Source: Pyropia haitanensis (taxonomy: Eukaryota > Rhodophyta > Bangiophyceae > Bangiales > Bangiaceae). Taken from it: a DNA stretch of 64,000 nucleotides. Below are positions 21,240 to 31,782 of the stretch, piece by piece. The notes beneath the pieces were generated by a model that was not told where the DNA came from, searched no databases, and was given only the letters and a program-made list of their open reading frames with translations. Where the stretch lies: contig SDUX01000008.1 in the NCBI GenBank assembly GCA_008729055.1, forward strand, positions 186,001-250,000. Reading direction: 5' to 3'. The translations under genes and the position numbers were made by a program. Positions within the stretch are counted from its first letter, which is position 1. Every line of letters starts with the position of its first letter.

Positions 21240-23873
21240 GCCGCCTGGGCCGGTGAGAGAATGAGTAAGGGTGAAGGGGTTGGGGTCGAAGAGGAGGGGA
21301 GAGCGCCAGCGTCGAGGCACGCGTGCGTGCCGGACGGGAGTGGTTGCGGGGGACGGAAGGAGGACCACAGGTGTCTCTCTATGCTGCCGCTGCCGCCGAT
21401 GTGGGGTGGGCATCGGAGTGCCGCGCACCACCACGGGAGAGGGGAGCGACGGTGGGTTTGAGAGGGAGAGCAGCAGCAGACCGCCACACCAACTTCCGCA
21501 CGCATGCACGAGTGGCGGCGGCAACGGGCCAGGGCGGGGCGGCAAGTGGCGCACCCGGACAGAAGGGGGGCCCGGCGGGGGGTTTACCCGTAAGACACGC
21601 TCACGCCGGCCGCCTGGCCGCCGGCGCACCGCGGAGAGTGTTGGGGTGGGGGCGCGGGGCGGACGGCGGTCCCCCCTCTTGCGCCTGTGTTGCGCGCGGC
21701 CCCGAGCCGGCGGCGGCGGTGCACCGCGGCGGCCACCGGTGGCGCTGCGCTGCGGCGTGCTTTCAGAGTGCCGGTGCTGGCGTGCTGGTGGGGGCGCGGG
21801 AGCGGCGGCCGGCGCGGGCGGCGGCACGCCCGCGGCTCTGCTCCCCCCCCCCCCGGGCAGGTCCCCCGCCCGCGAGCCCACCGCCCGCAGGGATTCCGAC
21901 GCGCACGCGCGGTGGATTTTGAGTGGTGCGCCCCGCCGCGGCCGGGCAACACCGACGGTGCCTCGGTGCCGCGCAGCGGGTGGTTGATGGGCAGCCTGCC
22001 GCGGTGCGTGGCGAGTGCGGTGGCGTGGGGACCCCCCACGCCCGGCGGGCTGGCTGGCCCACCCGTGTCGAGGAGAGAGCGGGGGCGGGGGCTCGCGCGG
22101 CACAGGCGCAGATGCTCTGCCCGCGCCGACTGACCCTGACTGTCCGACAGCTGCGCGGATGGGGAGACCTGGAGAACGTGTGTCAACACTGGGAGGAGGA
22201 TGCGCCCCGGATGAGACGGTGGGGGGGTGGCCACGCGCGCCTCGGGCCCCCGTCCGGCAATCCCGTCTGGGCGCGCGAGGCACGCACGCAAGCAGCGAGG
22301 GGTCACGACCGGGGTATGTGCCGTGCTCACGACAGACTGGCCTACCAAGGCACCGTGCATGGCCCGAGGTCGACTTGTGAGCAGGGGTGGGGGTTCGTAC
22401 ATGAACATGGGATTTGGCAGGCCATGGCAGCCACTACGACAATGCGAGAACACATCCGTGCACTCAGGTGCGACGTCTTGCACGTCAACTGCGTGGAGGA
22501 GCGGCGAGCAGGAGCGGGCGCGGCACCGCCGTCGCCGTCGCTGCCGCTCTGGCTCCCGCTCCCGCCACCGCTGCCGCCGCTGCCGTCGCCGACGTCACCA
22601 TAGACGCTTTGGCCGGCGCCACCTCTGTGGTTGCCGCCTATGCCACCGCTGTGACCGCCATGGATGATTCCGCCTCCGCCGCCGCCACCGCCGGCCACGC
22701 CCGTGGCGCCAGCATCGAAGGCGGCGACGGAGGCGGCGGCGCCGGGGTGCCTCCAGCGGCGGCACAGGCCAGGTGGCGGTAGTGGCGGCGGCGGCGCCGC
22801 CGCCGCCCGCGGGGGCCGCCGCGCCAAACCCGCCACACGATGTCGGTCGCTGACCTCTCGGCGCCCAGCCGCCTCCTCAGTGTGCGCGGTGATGGCCGTG
22901 TCTTTGCCACCTCACCGTGTTTGCCGCGGTAGAGTAGGTGCCGGTGGCCATGGCCGCCGCCGCCGGTACGCTCCCCAACCCTGCGCGCGGCCGACGATGG
23001 GCTCCCCCCACCCAGCGACGGAGCCAATCGTCCCAGGTTTGGGAGGAGTTACAACCATCAAAGCGCTTGCCTCTTGAAACGTGGCGAAGATGTCGCGTGA
23101 GAGGGGCGGAGGGGGTGGCTCCGTGCGCGGGCGGCAAACGAAAGATCCACTTGCCACGCAGTGGGGCGGTGGCGATCCGGTGCAAGAGCCGGGCTGTGGG
23201 ACAGCACCCGCAGTGGACCGACGTGTCCAGTGTGGTGGCAGATTGGCGCGCGGAAGTCACACTGGCACGGGCGCGCCGACGGAGTCTTTGGAGACGGCTC
23301 CCACTCGAGCAGAGCACTACGAGGGGGCTGCGGACCGACCCCCCTCCCCACCTCCACTCACGCCCTGTCTCGACGCCGCCTGTCCCCACTCCCCGTCGAC
23401 ACCGTCGGCGCGGCCGTCCTCCCGACGACCGCCGCCCCGACCTCGTAGCCTCTAGGTCGCCAACCTCGGAGGTTGCCAACCAAAGGATGAGGCGGCGGTC
23501 GCAGGAGCTGCGGGAGCGGCGCTGCCCTGGCGCTACGTGAGCGAGGGCACCCAAAAGGGAGTCCAGGCAGGGTAGCTACGTGGGGGATGGGAGCTGCAGG
23601 CCCACCCGCTGAGCCGCCGCCTCCCCTCAGCGCGCCCCGCGCCGCAGCTGCGGCAAGGGTAGGGGGACCCGAGCCGCCCACCCCTGCCGGTGCCTCACCC
23701 GGCCATAGAAAAACCTTCCTGCCGCACCCCCCGCCCAAAGCCGCCCAACGCCGTCTCACCCGCCCCGCCGACCAATCCGCGCAGACACCAAAGCAGGTCG
23801 CCGAAGCAGAGTTCGACCCGTTGGTCTTGGAGAGGAGCTCCCAACCTCCAGGCTGTCGCCCCCGCGGTGCACC
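21240..23873. other. Long divergent intergenic region, no supported gene
   Basis: This separates two divergent start codons. Open frames occur on both strands. A plus-strand frame at 22938-23540 and a minus-strand Gly-rich frame at about 22490-22740 have fairly protein-like composition. Neither shows a known domain or a clear start and splice structure. GC is lower around 22300-22480 and 23000-23550 than in the flanking blocks. It may hold an unrecognised gene or old mobile-element remains. Confidence 0.4.
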
Positions 23874-25481
23874 ATGGCCCGCCTTGCCGCGGCCGCCGCC
23901 CTGGCGGCAGCGCTGGCCGTGACGGCGGTCACCCCCTCGGCGGTGGCCGCAGCGCGCACGGCTGCTCCGTGGTCCATCTCCTCCTTGCGTCCCGCTCTCA
24001 GGTCTGCCAAGCTCCAAGTGCGCCAAGAGGGGAGGCAGGGGGGCGGGGGGTTTGGTGGCGGAGGTGTGGATGTCAGAGTTGGAAGGGGAAGAGGATCTGC
24101 TGATCACTCGCCGCCGGAAGACCCGATGCCCACCCCCGTACACGCCCGTGAGGCGGGGAAAGACCATTCTGACATGCGCTTTCGCCCGGTTTAGTAGCCC
24201 TGATCCCCGTTTCCGGTCGCTGCTTCTTCTCCATATGACCTCACGCTCGTTCTTCTTCGCTCCCGCCCGTGGCTGTCGTGTTAACTCAACTCCTTCATCC
24301 GCCTCCGTTACTCAGGCGCCTACCGTCTCAAAGAAGGACGTAAAGGACCTCAAGAACTACAAGGCTCCCCACTTTTACGCGCAGGATGGGGCTATGGTAT
24401 TCAAGATGGCAGGCGACGGCGCCCGGTCCGAGCTCCGCTTCATCGACGAGTGGAGCGTGGCTTCCTCCCGCACCCGCCGGATGGTGGGGCAGGTATCCCT
24501 CCCCCGCCCCTCCTCGCAAATGGAACAGTTCACCTGGATGCAGGTGCACGGAGGCAGCAAGGGGAAGAAGCCGTTGCTGCGCCTTTCGTGGCACCGAAAG
24601 CGTACGCAGTACGGGAAGCGGCTGTCTAACGTGCTGCTCGCGGCGGTGCGGCTCAACAACCGGTCTGGTACGTCGTGGGGAAGGGGGGTGGGGGGGCGCG
24701 TCGCTGAGCGGTGGCCCCCGCGGGTCAGCCGGCAAGTGACGGGGAAGCCACGCAGGCACCGTCGTGGTGAGAAGGAGCCCCGCGCCTCACGGTTGGGCCC
24801 GCGCGGCCCTCATGGCGGAGAAGTTTGGCATCCCACTGACGCCACTTGACTGATCGTTTTCTTTGTTGTGCTCCCTCGCGACGTCGTTGGCACGCATTGC
24901 ACGGCCTCTAGGCGATGGCAACACGGTCGTGTATGAGCTGGGGAAACGCCCCAGCGGCCGATTTACTGCGGACGTGCGGGTGAAGCGGTCGCGACTGACT
25001 GTCCGAATCGACGGGAGGACGAAGGTGGACGCGGATGTGGGCTATTGGAAGTACCCGACGAATTACTTCAAAGCAGGGGGTACGTCCACGTGGCTACTTT
25101 CGCTTCTCATGGCCGAGGCCACTGTTGACGAGGCTTCGCTCTACTTGTCGTTGTTTTGGGCGCTTCTGATTGCCCCGCTTGCTACGCGCCAGATAAGGCG
25201 CACCGACCGGCCTTGCCAGAGGTCTGGCAGGCTACCGCTGCCAGCCCGTCACGTGGACGAGTACTCGCCCGCTGCGTATCCTTTCTGACACATGCGCCTC
25301 ACTTCCCCTCCGCTCGCAACACCCCCTTTCCCCCCTCGCATCCCACCCGCTGGCCCTGGATGACCGTATTGGACGACGCCACCCACCCTCCTATCTCCCA
25401 TCTGCCTCGCACCTCACAGTATACATCCAGGAAGGCAGGTCGACGGCGACGGTTGTGTACCATGCGCTGTCCGTCTCCTAG
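23874..25481 (+). CDS. Secreted PL7-type alginate-lyase-like polysaccharide lyase, four exons
   Basis: Exons are 23874-24017, 24316-24667, 24912-25079 and 25420-25481. All introns are GT-AG (donors GTGCGC, GTACGT, GTACGT) and the phases join to 241 residues. Residues 1-27 are a signal peptide (MARLAAAAALAAALAVTAV). The mature part matches the alginate_lyase2 jelly roll: YKAPHFYAQDGAMVFKM, RSELR (85-89), QVH (124-126), LAAVRLNNRSG, then YFKAGVYIQ (217-225), whose last half comes from exon 4, and a final strand VVYHALSVS. The Arg, Gln, His and Tyr of the PL7 active site are all present, so activity by beta-elimination on a uronic-acid polymer is likely. PL7 enzymes are known from the red alga Pyropia yezoensis. 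Red algae are not known to make alginate, so the natural substrate (own glucuronan-like wall polymer or brown-algal alginate) is open. Confidence 0.88.
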
Positions 25482-26984
25482 TTGTCTGTGGCGTGGTTGG
25501 TCGACGGGGTACGACCTGCGGGGAAAGGGAACTTGCCTTGTCCGACCCAGCGGCGCGAGCGCCGCTGTGGTGGGTGCTGGTCCAGATTGTCGCGTCGCGG
25601 GGGGGTGCGGACGTTTCCAGTGCCCGAGAGGCGGTTGTGAAGGGGAGGGGGCGGCGTACCGTGGCGGTCCGGTTGCGCGGTCCGCCTTCCGTCCCCTCCG
25701 CCCCTCCCGTTGGGGTAGCCACGGCCAGTTCCCTGCAACCCAGCAACCACTCCCGCCTGCAATGCAACCCGTACAGTGCCGGGCAGGCTCACGGCGCACG
25801 GGCCCGACCCGTGGACCGCCGCGCCGGATTGGGGCGGTGCTTCCCCGCGACCGTGGCGCCAGCGGCGCCCGGTTGTTCGCCCTGGATCCACGGCGGTGGC
25901 GCCGCACCCCCATCAGAGCGGGGTGTGTTTGGCTCCCGCCCATCCAGGACGGTGACCGTTGCTGACACCCGCCGGTCCACCACGACCCGCGGGCCGTGGT
26001 CCCGGCCGGGACTGCCCCCCCCGCTCCCCCCTCGCACCCCCCTCAAAGACGGCCCACGGCGGCACTCCCCGCGCCGCCGCGAGCGCCCACCCAGACGCCG
26101 CCGCCAGCCAGCCGCCGCACCACCACCGCGGTGTCAACCTGCATCCGCTGCCGCGGTCGCGGCCGGCAGCGCGTCACGGGCCGAAAAGGCGACACCCCCC
26201 GCCCCGCCCGACGCCGCCAGCACCGGCCACGTGCGCGGCGCACGCGGCGCACGTGGCGCCACCGCCCGACACGGGTGGATGCGTCGACGCGGTGGTGGCG
26301 GTGGGGGTGGCGGCGGCGGCGGCGGCGGGTCGCGGCGGCGGGGGGGGTTGGCGACGGCGCCCGCCGCCGCGGCGGGCGCCGCCGCCGCCGCCAGCGCCGC
26401 CGTCGTGGCGACGGCGGCAAAAGGCCGCCGAGGCGCCGCTGTCAGGGAGGCGGACTCCAGCGTGGGGGGGAAAAAGGGAGGCGCGCCGCGGGACGGCGCG
26501 CGACGGCCGAGCTCGCGCCGCGGCAGGTGGCCCGGCGCCGCCGCCTGCCGCGGCCGCCGCCATCGTTGGCCGCGGCGAGGCGGACGACGCGCCGACTCGA
26601 CGCGGCGGCCCGCGTCTCTGGGTCGCGACGTGACACGTGGTGATCCGCGGCACCCCTCGCCCCAGCTGTGCCAAGCCCAACTTTTCACGCGGTCTCGACG
26701 GTGGCCGCTGTGTCCCGAGCAGACGATGGCCGGTGGGGGAGACCCCCACGCCGCGCGCCTCGTGTGGGCGCGCGCGCCCCTGCACGATCTCGTCGACTGC
26801 CCGCCTCTGACGCCAGCGCACCGGCCGCCCCCCGCCCCTCCGCGGCCACCTCGCGCGGGTGGGAAGACCCGCTCCACTCTGCCCCCCCCCCCCCCCCCTT
26901 CCCAACGTGCCGCACCCCCAACGGCCTCCGCCTCCACCCCTCCCTCCCCACACCACCCGCCCGGCCCACCCGCGTCGCAACGCA
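25482..26984. other. Intergenic region upstream of the J-domain gene
   Basis: Mixed GC-rich sequence with no recognised domain in any frame. The 100 bases before 26985 form a C-rich pyrimidine leader with a C-run at about 26882-26897. The promoter of the next gene must lie here. Confidence 0.45.
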
Positions 26985-27362
26985 ATGGCCTTTGCCGCCG
27001 CCGCCTCGCCGCTGCGCCCCCCCCGCGGCCGGCGGTGCGCGTCGACCCGCGGCGGCCGGCCCGGCCGGCGGCTGGTGACGGCCGCCACCCCCCCCGCGGG
27101 CACCCCCCCCTCCAACCCGCCCGCCGCATCGGTGGCTGCGGCGGCGGCTTCCCCCCCCCCCCCCCCCTCCCCCCCCGCCCCACCCACCACCGCCGCCGAC
27201 GCTGCCGCGGCGGCCGCCACCCCCGCCGCCGCGGCGGCGGCCCCCCCGCTGCCGCCCACCGACCTGTACGCCCTCCTCGGCGTCGCCGACCGCGCCGCCG
27301 CGACCGCGTCGACCATCCGTGCCGCCTACCTCGCCGCCGCCCGCGCGGCGCACCCCGACACC

Positions 27363-27393
<31 letters not shown>

Positions 27394-28846
27394 GTGCGGG
27401 TGCGGACATGGCCGACATTGCCGCCGCGTACGCGGTGCTGTCCGACCCACACCTGCGGGCGGTGTACGATACGGCGGGCGCGGAGGGGGTGGCGGCGGTG
27501 CGGTCCATGGCCGCCCGGGCGGCGGCACTTGGGGGGGGGGGGGGGGGGGCGCCGCCGCCGCCGACGCCGCCGCCCGTGACGCCGGCGGTGGCCCGTCGGG
27601 GGAGGAGCTCGACTACCTATCCGAGGCGGGCGACCTGGGTGCCAGCTTCTTCTTGTCCAGCGCCGCCGACGGCGCCGACGGCGACGCGCCCGCCGACGGC
27701 GGCGCCCCCCCCGACGCGTGCCCCCGGTCGGTGGCCGAGGCGGTGGCGACGATTGGCGACGCGGGCGCGCCCGCGTCGCACCGCTACTACGCGCTCTGGT
27801 GGGTGTACCGCTTCAAGGTGGCCGCCGCCGTCGCGGCCGTCCGTGGGGTGCTGGTCAACCCGGCGGCGCCCGACCGGCTGCGGCGGCGGGCGGCGCTCGC
27901 GCTCGGCGCCATGGCCCCGCCCGAGGCGGCAACGCTCACCGCCCTGACGGGCTGCCTCGGCTCGCCAGACTACTTTCTCCGCTACCGCGCCGCCGAGGCG
28001 CTGGCGGGCGTCGCCGCCCGGGGGCTCCGCCGCCCACCCGGCGCCGGCGCCGGCGCCGGCGCCGCCGCCGCCGCCGCCGGTGCCGCCGCGGAACCCCCGA
28101 CCCTGCCTGCCGACGCGGCGGCCGCGGCGGCGGCGGCGGCCGACACGCTCGGCCACGCGCTCGTCGCCGCCGCGGCGGTGCAGACGCGGGTGGCGTCGGC
28201 GGCGAGCGGCTACGCGCGGCAAGAGTCCCTCTTTGACCTGTCGGCGCTCGAGCCCGCCGTCCGCGCCCGCCTCGAGGCGGTCTTTGCCGCGCGCCGCGCG
28301 GGGGAGGACCGCGCCCGCCGGACGACGATGACGCCCAACCTGGACGCCGCCGCCGTGGGGGGGGGGCGCGAGGACCAGCCGGTCGAGTGGCTGGCCAAGG
28401 CGTACGGCCACCTGGCGGCGGGGGGGGTGGTGGGCGGCGTCTGCGCGGGCGCCGACGGCGGCGCGGCCGGCGGCGTTGATGGGGACGGCGGCGGCGGTGC
28501 CGCCGCCGTGACGGCCGCGCTCGAGACGCTCGCGACGAGCAAGACGCCGCTGGTAAAGTACGCGGCGTGCAAGGCGCTGTACCAGGTGACCGGCCGGGAG
28601 GCGTGGCTGGAGCCGCTGGTGGCGGGCCTGGGGTACGGCGTCGAGCACCACTACTCGCAGCGGGTGCTGGTGCGGGACCTGGGCGAGGTGGGCGCGGTGA
28701 GCGCGGCGGGCGCGATTGCGGGGTGTGGGATGGTCGAAGCGAGCTTCAAGATCCTCGCGCTCCGCAGCCTGGGGGGGGGGCGCGGCTGGGACGTGACCGA
28801 CGCGGGCGTGCGGGACGTGCTGCGCTACATGGACGGGCTGTTGTAA
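26985..28846 (+). CDS. Plastid J-domain protein with HEAT repeats of phycobilin-lyase (CpcE/NblB) type (frame break)
   Basis: The start MAFAAAASPLRPPRGRR looks like a red-algal plastid transit peptide, with Phe close to Met. A Pro/Ala linker leads to a J-domain at about 87-165: DLYALLGVADRAA, AAYLAAARAAHPD with the essential HPD motif, and AYAVLSDPHLRAVYDTAG. The frame then breaks in the 19-G run at 27531-27549 as if one base were missing. The second half is alpha-helical: ASHRYYALWWVYRFKVAAAV, RRRAALALGAMAPPEA, PDYFLRYRAAEALAGVAARG, PLVKYAACKALYQVTGREAW and VEHHYSQRVLVRDLGEVGAV. These are PBS-lyase HEAT-like repeats as in CpcE/CpcF and NblB. The whole is about 620 residues. Red-algal phycobiliproteins need lyases and chaperones, so a role in phycobilisome assembly or turnover is plausible, but inferred. 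Confidence 0.78.
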
Positions 28847-29292
28847 ATGGACGGGCTCTTGTAAAGACGCGGGGGGGAAGGATGGGGGTGGGGGACGCTG
28901 GCGGCCCCGCGAGGGGACGGCCGTGGGGTGTGCCCCTCGCGGCGTGCCGGGCCGGCCAGCGCGCTACTGTGGCTGTCCCGCCCGGCCGCATGTGCCACGC
29001 TCCGCCGCCCTGACCCGGAGAAGCGGCGTCCTCACCACCCAATGGTGGCGGCGCGTCGCCGTTGAGGACCGCGGCCGCGCCGCGTCCACCAGCACCCCGC
29101 CGCCACACTCACGGGCCGCCCCCCGCGGCCCCATGGGCCATCCGCGTCGCGACCGCCACGGACGCGCCGCCCGCCGCGGAAGCGCGCACCCGGAATGCGC
29201 GGGGTGGAAAAAAAAAAAAAAAAAGTCATCCGCGACGGCCCCGTTCCACACCCCCCCCCCCCCCCCCGCCACACTCCCCCATCGCAGCGCCC
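28847..29292. other. Intergenic region between convergent 3' ends
   Basis: GC-rich DNA with a 16-base A-run near 29209-29224 followed by a C-run near 29251-29267. Right after the upstream stop codon, an 18-base string (ATGGACGGGCTGTTGTAA at 28829-28846) is nearly repeated at 28847-28864. No gene is supported. Confidence 0.5.
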
Positions 29293-30553
29293 TCAAACGC
29301 CCATGACCCATCTGCACCACAGGCGGACTGCGTCCCCCCCCAGGAGCCCGCCGAGGAGCCACACGGCCGCGCCGAGGACGCCCCCCCACAGAAAGTCCGT
29401 CGCGCGCTCCAGCCCGACCGCCTCCCACCCGAGGAACGTGCCGTTCACGTAGGCGACCCAGGCGCCCAGCCACAGGCTGTTGCCCGCCCACCGGACCACC
29501 GCGCTGGTGCCAGCGCGGGTGGCGGCGGCGGCGGCGGCGCCCGTGGCGGCGGCATCGCGCCCGCCGCCGCCGCCGCCGCCCAGAAAGACGGGTAACAGAA
29601 AGTACTGGATGACGTAGATGGACAGAAAGCCGGGAAAGAAGGCGTTGCAATGAACGTCAAACGCGTACAGCCACTCAATGTCCGCCGCGGTCGGCACGGG
29701 CGTGTGCGAGTGCGCCGGCGGTGGCGGCAGCGTCGCCCGCAGGTAGTAGGTGGTGGCGGTGGCCACCACCGCGCCCGTGACGAGAAGATGCAACAGGGGA
29801 AAGGTGAGGGAGAGGGAGAGGAAGGCGGTGCCGGTGAGATGAAAGGCCAGCGCGTGTGCAATGGCCGTGACGGTCATAAAGTAGAGGAGGATGGCGACAA
29901 ACGCGGGGTCTGGGGAGAACGCAGAGGACAGGAAACAAGCGCGGCCGCGCTCGTGCGCCGCAGAAGTCGCACGCATGAGTCAAGCAGGAAACGCGCAGGG
30001 CGCGGGGTGATGTGGCCTAGGGTTAGCAAGGCGGCTCCACGATGCCTCATTCGCTGCCGCCAAGACTGCGGCGAGATGACAGAGACGCTCCGGAACATCT
30101 CTCGGAGCAGGCAGGAGCCATCGCTCCTGGCCACCAGCCACGCGCTCCTGCCCTTCACCAGCCGCCTCCCCATCCAAACCGGTCCCAACGACGTGCATGA
30201 TACAGCCCCCCCCGTCCGCGTCGCGCCCCCCCCCCGCCCGCCACCTGCTGACCAAAACAGCCAGACGCATCCACCGTGGCGTCCCCACCCCCCGCCCGCA
30301 CGCGCCGCCGTCGCCACGTACCGTCCCGTGCCCATTGCCCCTTGGTCTGCCGGTGGAACTTGGCCATCCGCCACACCCGCGACGGCGCAAGCACCAGGTG
30401 CACCATCTGCCAGAGCGCAAAGTCCATGTCCATCGCCGCGTAGCTGCCCAGCCGCCGCACGTACTCGGGCAGGCGCGACGCGGAGCGGCTGACGCCGCTG
30501 CCGCCGCGGCCGCCGAGGCCGCCCACCGCCGACACGGAGCCCCCGACGGGCAT
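29293..30553 (-). CDS. UNC50: UNC-50 family Golgi membrane protein, two exons
   Basis: Exon 1 is 30553-30322 and exon 2 is 29909-29293, joined by a GTACGT...CAG intron to 282 residues (human UNC50 has about 260). The splice restores the signature QWARDDPAFVAILLYF across the junction. Exon 1 has a Ser/Gly-rich N-terminus, then YVRRLGSYAAMDMDFALWQM and WRMAKFHRQTKGQWARD. Exon 2 carries the membrane helices and the family motifs EWLYAFDVHCNAFFPGFLSI, YVIQYFLLPVFL, GNSLWLGAWVAYVNGTFLGW and a C-terminal hydrophobic helix. The family is a multi-pass Golgi protein; in animals and yeast it supports receptor trafficking and Arf-GEF recruitment. The Met at 30553 (MPVGGSVSAVGG) is the first ATG giving a family-like N-terminus. 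A Gly/Ala-rich loop before the last helices is a local insertion. Confidence 0.92.
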
Positions 30554-31782
30554 GATGCCCAAGGAGGAGGAGGAGAAGGAGGTGGGTGGGCGGGAGGCGG
30601 CGGCGGGGGTGGGCGCACCGAGGGCAATCGAGACCGTATCCGACTGCCAGGCCGACGAGGCCAGATGAGCCCAGTTGGAGGGGGGGGCAGAGCGGGTGCA
30701 CGCAGACGGATAGACCAACGCAGGCGCAACGAACGTACGTTCAAGAGAAGGGTTACCGACAGCAGGCAGGATGTGTGATAGTGTGGAAGGAGCGAAAAAA
30801 GCCCAATGGTCAGCACCGTGGCCGACCAGTCAACAGGGTCGCGTGGCGCGTGGCCAGCGCGCAAGCAGCCACCGCCGCCACAAGCGAGAAGCAGCACCTA
30901 CCCACCCAACATGCCAGGCAGCAACGATGAGCCGCCGTTCAAAAGCGGCTGCCTTGCGTCAGAGGACGCTGCTCACCCCTACCTCGGGAGAAAGGAAACG
31001 GCCACCGACGTACCTTGCCGGGCGAGGCGGCCCCAAAGGGGGGTACCCTTCCCGCCATCCCGCGACCCACCCTCCCCAGCACAAAGGCCAACCAGCTAAC
31101 CGGGCAAGAGAGCAAACAACAACCAAAGATGAGCCAGCCGGAACGTCTGGGGAGGGAGGGGGTGGCAGGGGCGGGAGTTGGAAGAAGGCAGATGATGCGA
31201 GCGGGCGGTGACGTCGCTACCGACGGAGCTGCTGTCACTCCCCGCTTTACGATCCAAGGTTGCTCCTTAGTAGGTGTCGAGGCTGTTCAAATAGTGAAAG
31301 TACTTGTTCGCGATGCAAATTTGATGAAGTGAAATTATGTATATATTGTTGGCCACACTATCCGGACTTGTCTAGGAGCTTTGCGGCAGAAGAGCAGAAG
31401 AGAGAAGAAAACAACACGAGAACGCTTGACGGGTCACCGGCTGCGGCGCAGCCTGCCGCCGAACCACACCCACCAGCCATATCCCGAGCGCAAAAAGAGA
31501 TACGGACGGAATTTTCGATTCGTTTCAGGCGTTGACCGGAGGCCGCCATTGGAAGGAGACCGACCCCCCCGCGGTGCTCGCGCAGTGGCGGGCGCTCTCC
31601 AGCCCCCGCGTCCAATGTCAATCCCTCCCTTCTCGCGTTCTCGCCGACCCCTCGCGCCTGCATCGCCTTGACCGCCACCCCCCGCCCACCGCCGCCGCCG
31701 CCGCCGTCGTCGTCGCGCCCCCCTGCCATAGACGCCAACCCGCGCCGGGTGTGTAGGCGCTTTGCCCGACACGGTGGGCGCC
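30554..31782. promoter_or_regulatory. Divergent intergenic region between UNC50 and DXS
   Basis: These 1.2 kb must carry both promoters. GC is clearly lower than in the genes, and 31255-31540 is the most AT-rich part, with ATTATGTATATATTG at about 31332-31346. The final 110 bases before 31783 are GC-rich with CCG/CGT repeats. No transcription-factor site can be named with confidence. Confidence 0.45.

Noticed and set aside
22938..23540. Plus-strand frame with fairly balanced composition
   Set aside because: It has no recognised domain, no supporting start or splice signals, and many Arg/Pro residues expected from GC-rich DNA.
29209..29224. A-run as a possible poly-A tail of a retroposed gene
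   Set aside because: No gene or target-site duplication precedes it on either strand; it is one of several short A-runs in non-coding DNA.
30554..30718. Longer N-terminus for UNC50 from 30718
   Set aside because: The codon there is TTG. The Met at 30553 gives a length typical of the family.
31762..31782. Upstream in-frame extension of DXS
   Set aside because: It begins with TTG, not ATG; the ATG at 31783 has good context and gives a normal transit peptide.
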